From NCBI GenBank assembly GCA_003222245.1, contig QHVH01000026.1, forward strand, positions 1 to 64,000: 64,000 bases of DNA, written 5' to 3'. Below are positions 61,779 through 64,000 of the stretch, piece after piece. A program made the position numbers and the translations under genes. The notes beneath the pieces are model-generated. The model worked only from the letters and a program-made list of their open reading frames with translations, was not told the origin of the DNA and searched no databases. Positions within the stretch are counted from its first letter, which is position 1. The number at the start of each line of letters is the position of its first letter. This DNA comes from Blastocatellia bacterium AA13. Lineage in GTDB: Bacteria > Acidobacteriota > Blastocatellia > UBA7656.

Positions 61779-62711
61779 ATGGAGTTCGGGATTGACATAC
61801 CCACCGATAAAGAATTCGATGCCGTCGCTCTCGGCCTCAACGCAGTAGATCACCTCATAGTCGTGCCTTCATTCCCCGAGTTCAATAGCAAACACGAGTT
61901 CATTTCACATACTCTCGCCGCGGGCGGACAGGCTGCGACGGCTATGGTCGCACTCTCACGCCTCGGAATGCGCACGCGATACATAGGAAATGTAGGGTCC
62001 GATCAGGATGGACAGTTTCAAATCGAGTCGCTCGAGCAAGAACGAGTCGATATTTCCTGCTTGAAAATTATTGAAGGCGCCCGGACTCAATCGGCGTTCA
62101 TCCTGGTCGACCAGCCAAGCGGGGAACGAACGATATTGTGGAAGCGCGACCAAAAGCTGGCGCTCGATCCGGATAGTATAGATCGCGCGGCTGTTACTTC
62201 AGGCCGGGTTCTTTTGCTGGACGGACACGATACATCGGCTGCGATTCGCGCCGCCGCATATGCAAGGGAGGCCGGTATTCCGGTCCTGCTCGATATCGAC
62301 AACATCTATCCGGGCGCGGACAGGTTGTTGCCGCTCATAGATTTTCTCATCTCATCGGGCACATTTCCGTTCAGGATGACGGGTATCAAAGATCTCGAGT
62401 CGGCGCTGAAGAGTCTGGCGGCGACTACCGGAGCGACCCTCATCGGAGCCACTCTGGGAAGTGAAGGCGTGCTCGCATATTTTCAAGACAGGTTTATTCG
62501 CTCTCCCGCGTTCAACATCGAGTGCAAGGACACCACCGGCGCGGGCGATGCGTTTCATAGCGGATTTATTTACGGATTGCTCGCCGGGTTTTCAGTGGAG
62601 GAAACACTGCGCTTTTCGAATGCCGTGGCCGCCTTGAAATGCAGGGCGATTGGAGCTCGGACCGGGCTGCCCGCGCTTGAGGAGGTTGAAGCGTTCCTGG
62701 GCGCGAGATGA
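61779..62711 (+). CDS. PfkB-family carbohydrate kinase
   Basis: Ribokinase-fold sugar kinase of 310 residues. The N-terminal G-L-N-A-V-D and A-A-G-G-Q-A-A-T-A-M-V-A-L-S-R-L-G (about 47-63) and the C-terminal catalytic motif D-T-T-G-A-G-D-A-F-H-S-G-F (about 252-264) are complete; the Asp in G-A-G-D is the base. Candidates for the substrate are ribose, adenosine or another sugar; context gives no hint. Confidence 0.92.
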   Translation: MEFGIDIPTDKEFDAVALGLNAVDHLIVVPSFPEFNSKHEFISHTLAAGGQAATAMVALSRLGMRTRYIGNVGSDQDGQFQIESLEQERVDISCLKIIEGARTQSAFILVDQPSGERTILWKRDQKLALDPDSIDRAAVTSGRVLLLDGHDTSAAIRAAAYAREAGIPVLLDIDNIYPGADRLLPLIDFLISSGTFPFRMTGIKDLESALKSLAATTGATLIGATLGSEGVLAYFQDRFIRSPAFNIECKDTTGAGDAFHSGFIYGLLAGFSVEETLRFSNAVAALKCRAIGARTGLPALEEVEAFLGAR

Positions 62712-62732
62712 GGGCTGATCGAGCGGATTTTG

Positions 62733-63086
62733 CTAGCCCACGCGTGTCCCGTTAGGAACATCGCTTTCCGGCACGGCCAGAACCGGAGCGATGCCGTCCG
62801 CGTAACCGATGTCGAAGAGCATGCCTTCGGAGACCTCGCCGAACATTCGCTTCGGTTCCAGATTGAGTACAAACAACGCCTGTTTTCCTTCGATCTCGTT
62901 TGGTCTGCTTCGCTCCTGTTTCATGCCAGCCAGTACTTTTCGCTTATGATCGCCGAAATCAACGGTGAGTCGCACCAGTTTTTCGGATGCCGCAATGTCC
63001 TCCACAAGCTCTATTGTGCCGACCCGAATGTCGATCTTCTCCAGGACATCGAATGGTATAGGCGGTTTGATTTGCGCAGGCTTCAT
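62733..63086 (-). CDS. tRNA-binding domain protein, CsaA-like
   Basis: OB-fold protein of 117 residues of the EMAP-II/MetRS C-terminal tRNA-binding family. The F-D-V-L-E-K-I-D-I-R-V-G-T-I opening (about 14-27) and the A-S-E-K-L-V-R-L-T-V-D-F-G (about 37-49) motif are typical. CsaA-like proteins act as export chaperones in Bacillus or bind tRNA. ATG 63086 has aggtg seven nt upstream. It lies 21 nt downstream of the acetyltransferase gene. Confidence 0.9.
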   Translation of the reverse strand: MKPAQIKPPIPFDVLEKIDIRVGTIELVEDIAASEKLVRLTVDFGDHKRKVLAGMKQERSRPNEIEGKQALFVLNLEPKRMFGEVSEGMLFDIGYADGIAPVLAVPESDVPNGTRVG

Positions 63087-63107
63087 TATCACCTGTCCTT
63101 TTTCACT

Positions 63108-63557
63108 TCAGAGAAGAAGAAGATAGGTATAAAAGTCGTCTTCGCGTTTGTAGCCCAGATCTTCATACAGCGCTTGCGCTGCGCGATTGTCGGCGGCAGT
63201 CTCTAGAACAATGCCCTTTGCCGCGGTTTCAACCGCAAGGCTCCGCGCGTGATCCATAAGCGACCTCGCGACTCCGTGCCGGCGCGCTGTGTTTGCTACG
63301 TAGAGGTCGTTTAGAATCCAGAGTCGTTTCATCGAGACCGACGAGAATGACGGATAAAGCTGAACAAATCCCAGAGCTGGATCATCCAATTGCTCGTCCA
63401 TCGCGAAAAAGATAATCGATTCATTGTTCTGAATCCTCGCCGATATGAAATCGATAGCAGCGGTCGGATCCGACGGCTGTTTGTAAAACTGCCTGTATTC
63501 ATCGAAGAGCCGAGCGACGGGCTCGAGATGCTCTTCGGTCGCGCGCACAACTCTCAT
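63108..63557 (-). CDS. GNAT-family N-acetyltransferase
   Basis: Acetyltransferase of 149 residues. The R-V-V-R-A-T-E-E-H-L-E-P-V opening, L-N-D-L-Y-V-A-N-T-A-R-R-H-G-V-A-R-S-L-M (acetyl-CoA loop, about 87-106) and A-A-Q-A-L-Y-E-D-L-G-Y-K-R (about 127-139) are GNAT marks. The substrate is unknown; diamine, glutamate and toxin-like targets are possible in this group. It is the first of two closely spaced genes. Confidence 0.88.
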   Translation of the reverse strand: MRVVRATEEHLEPVARLFDEYRQFYKQPSDPTAAIDFISARIQNNESIIFFAMDEQLDDPALGFVQLYPSFSSVSMKRLWILNDLYVANTARRHGVARSLMDHARSLAVETAAKGIVLETAADNRAAQALYEDLGYKREDDFYTYLLLL

Positions 63558-63587
63558 ATGGGCTCCTTAGCGTAACCAGAGTACCTA

Positions 63588-64000
63588 TTATTCGGGCGAA
63601 ATACCTGCTACGGTCGGGGCCTTTGAAGGCGGCAATAACCTCAGTTGAAATTGTCTCAGATCCAACTGAACGCAAAAGTTCCGTAAGAAGTCGCCGCCGA
63701 GAATTCCATGCTGCTCAAACCCGGCAGTCTCGTTTATGGCGGACATGTCCAGTATTAGCGCGCGTCCGTTTATGCGTTTGACGCCGCTGACCTCGAGGGT
63801 TTTTAGTCCCAGCGCCTCTACTTCTTCGGCTCCCCCGGCGGCTCCGGAAACCCGGAAATGCTGACCTGGTATTTTCAAAGTATCCAGGTTGAAGCGCTTT
63901 ACCGCGGCATCGGATATCACCGAGATTGAAGCCGCAGTGTCGACTATGAAGTTAAGTGGATGGCTTACTTCTGAGAGACTGGCTTCAACGCTGGCGAATC
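63588..64000 (-). CDS. Aspartyl protease family protein (partial, N-terminus beyond window)
   Basis: The frame runs off the window edge; 136 codons are visible. F-I-V-D-T-A-A-S-I-S is the retropepsin-type active-site motif with Ala in place of the Gly of D-T-G-A-S. It is followed by H-G-I-L-G-G-D-F-L, the G-D-x-L block of the family. The visible part corresponds to the second half of a two-domain or the only half of a single-domain retropepsin-like protein; the rest must be read from the neighbouring sequence. Confidence 0.78.
   Translation of the reverse strand, partial: FASVEASLSEVSHPLNFIVDTAASISVISDAAVKRFNLDTLKIPGQHFRVSGAAGGAEEVEALGLKTLEVSGVKRINGRALILDMSAINETAGFEQHGILGGDFLRNFCVQLDLRQFQLRLLPPSKAPTVAGISPE

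Overview
The window looks like a chromosomal segment of an Acidobacteriota bacterium, probably of the Blastocatellia/Pyrinomonas kind. This is inferred from a VWFA protein of the acidobacterial type, an MglA GTPase with a roadblock partner, many secreted hydrolases and a moderately high GC content. The lineage call is an inference; no rRNA or other decisive marker is present. I see about 65 protein genes, one tRNA, no CRISPR array, no phage and no complete insertion sequence.

Layout. 1-3.0 kb: a degenerate hpt-like gene with tilS, divergent from a rimI-like acetyltransferase. 3.3-6.0 kb: a GT2 glycosyltransferase and a polysaccharide flippase. 6.1-7.3 kb: roadblock protein and MglA GTPase. 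7.5-11.7 kb: a minus-strand histidine-degradation group (hutI, glutamate formimidoyltransferase, cyclodeaminase) followed by an enoyl-CoA hydratase and a DUF971 protein. 11.7-12.1 kb: a non-coding, MITE/REP-like palindromic element. 12.2-15.7 kb: nadB, tRNA-Gln(CUG) and glnS. 15.9-21.7 kb: serine hydrolase, frataxin-like CyaY, membrane-anchored sulfite-oxidase-type protein, M28 peptidase. 21.9-26.3 kb: an NtrC-type sigma-54 activator, then a universal stress protein behind a good sigma-54 promoter, a flavin-binding protein, and a TatD/radical-SAM fusion. 26.3-29.7 kb: VWA protein, glycosyltransferase, TPR protein. 29.8-33.9 kb: the classical ffh-rpsP-khpA-rimM-trmD-rplS operon. 34.1-42.7 kb: DoxX, MFS, Cys-rich protein, aquaporin, a di-heme peroxidase/beta-helix fusion, DUF4350, NfeD and SPOR proteins. 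42.7-46.6 kb: lipA, lnt and prfB with a programmed +1 frameshift. 46.6-50.2 kb: alpha/beta hydrolase, a secreted protein, then a redoxin-fusion protein followed by a UGSC selenoprotein. 50.3-55.7 kb: amidohydrolase, ECF sigma factor with putative anti-sigma and secreted protein, EgtB. 56-60.8 kb: TSUP permease, M20 amidohydrolase, deoxyhypusine-synthase-like protein, thioesterase. 61-64 kb: OmpA lipoprotein, PfkB kinase, tRNA-binding protein, acetyltransferase and a partial aspartyl protease.

The most striking item is at 49.68-50.21 kb. A single reading frame is interrupted by TGA exactly at a U-G-S-C motif and is followed, 19 nt later, by a perfect 6-bp stem with a GUU loop, as expected for a bacterial SECIS element. 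It lies 65 nt downstream of a thioredoxin-fold fusion protein, so the two probably form a selenium-dependent thiol redox pair. Other notable items are the sigma-54 promoter beside its likely activator, a palindrome covering the tatD start codon, a pseudo-HPRT lacking its PRPP-loop acids, the peroxidase/beta-helix fusion and the MITE-like element between hutI and nadB.
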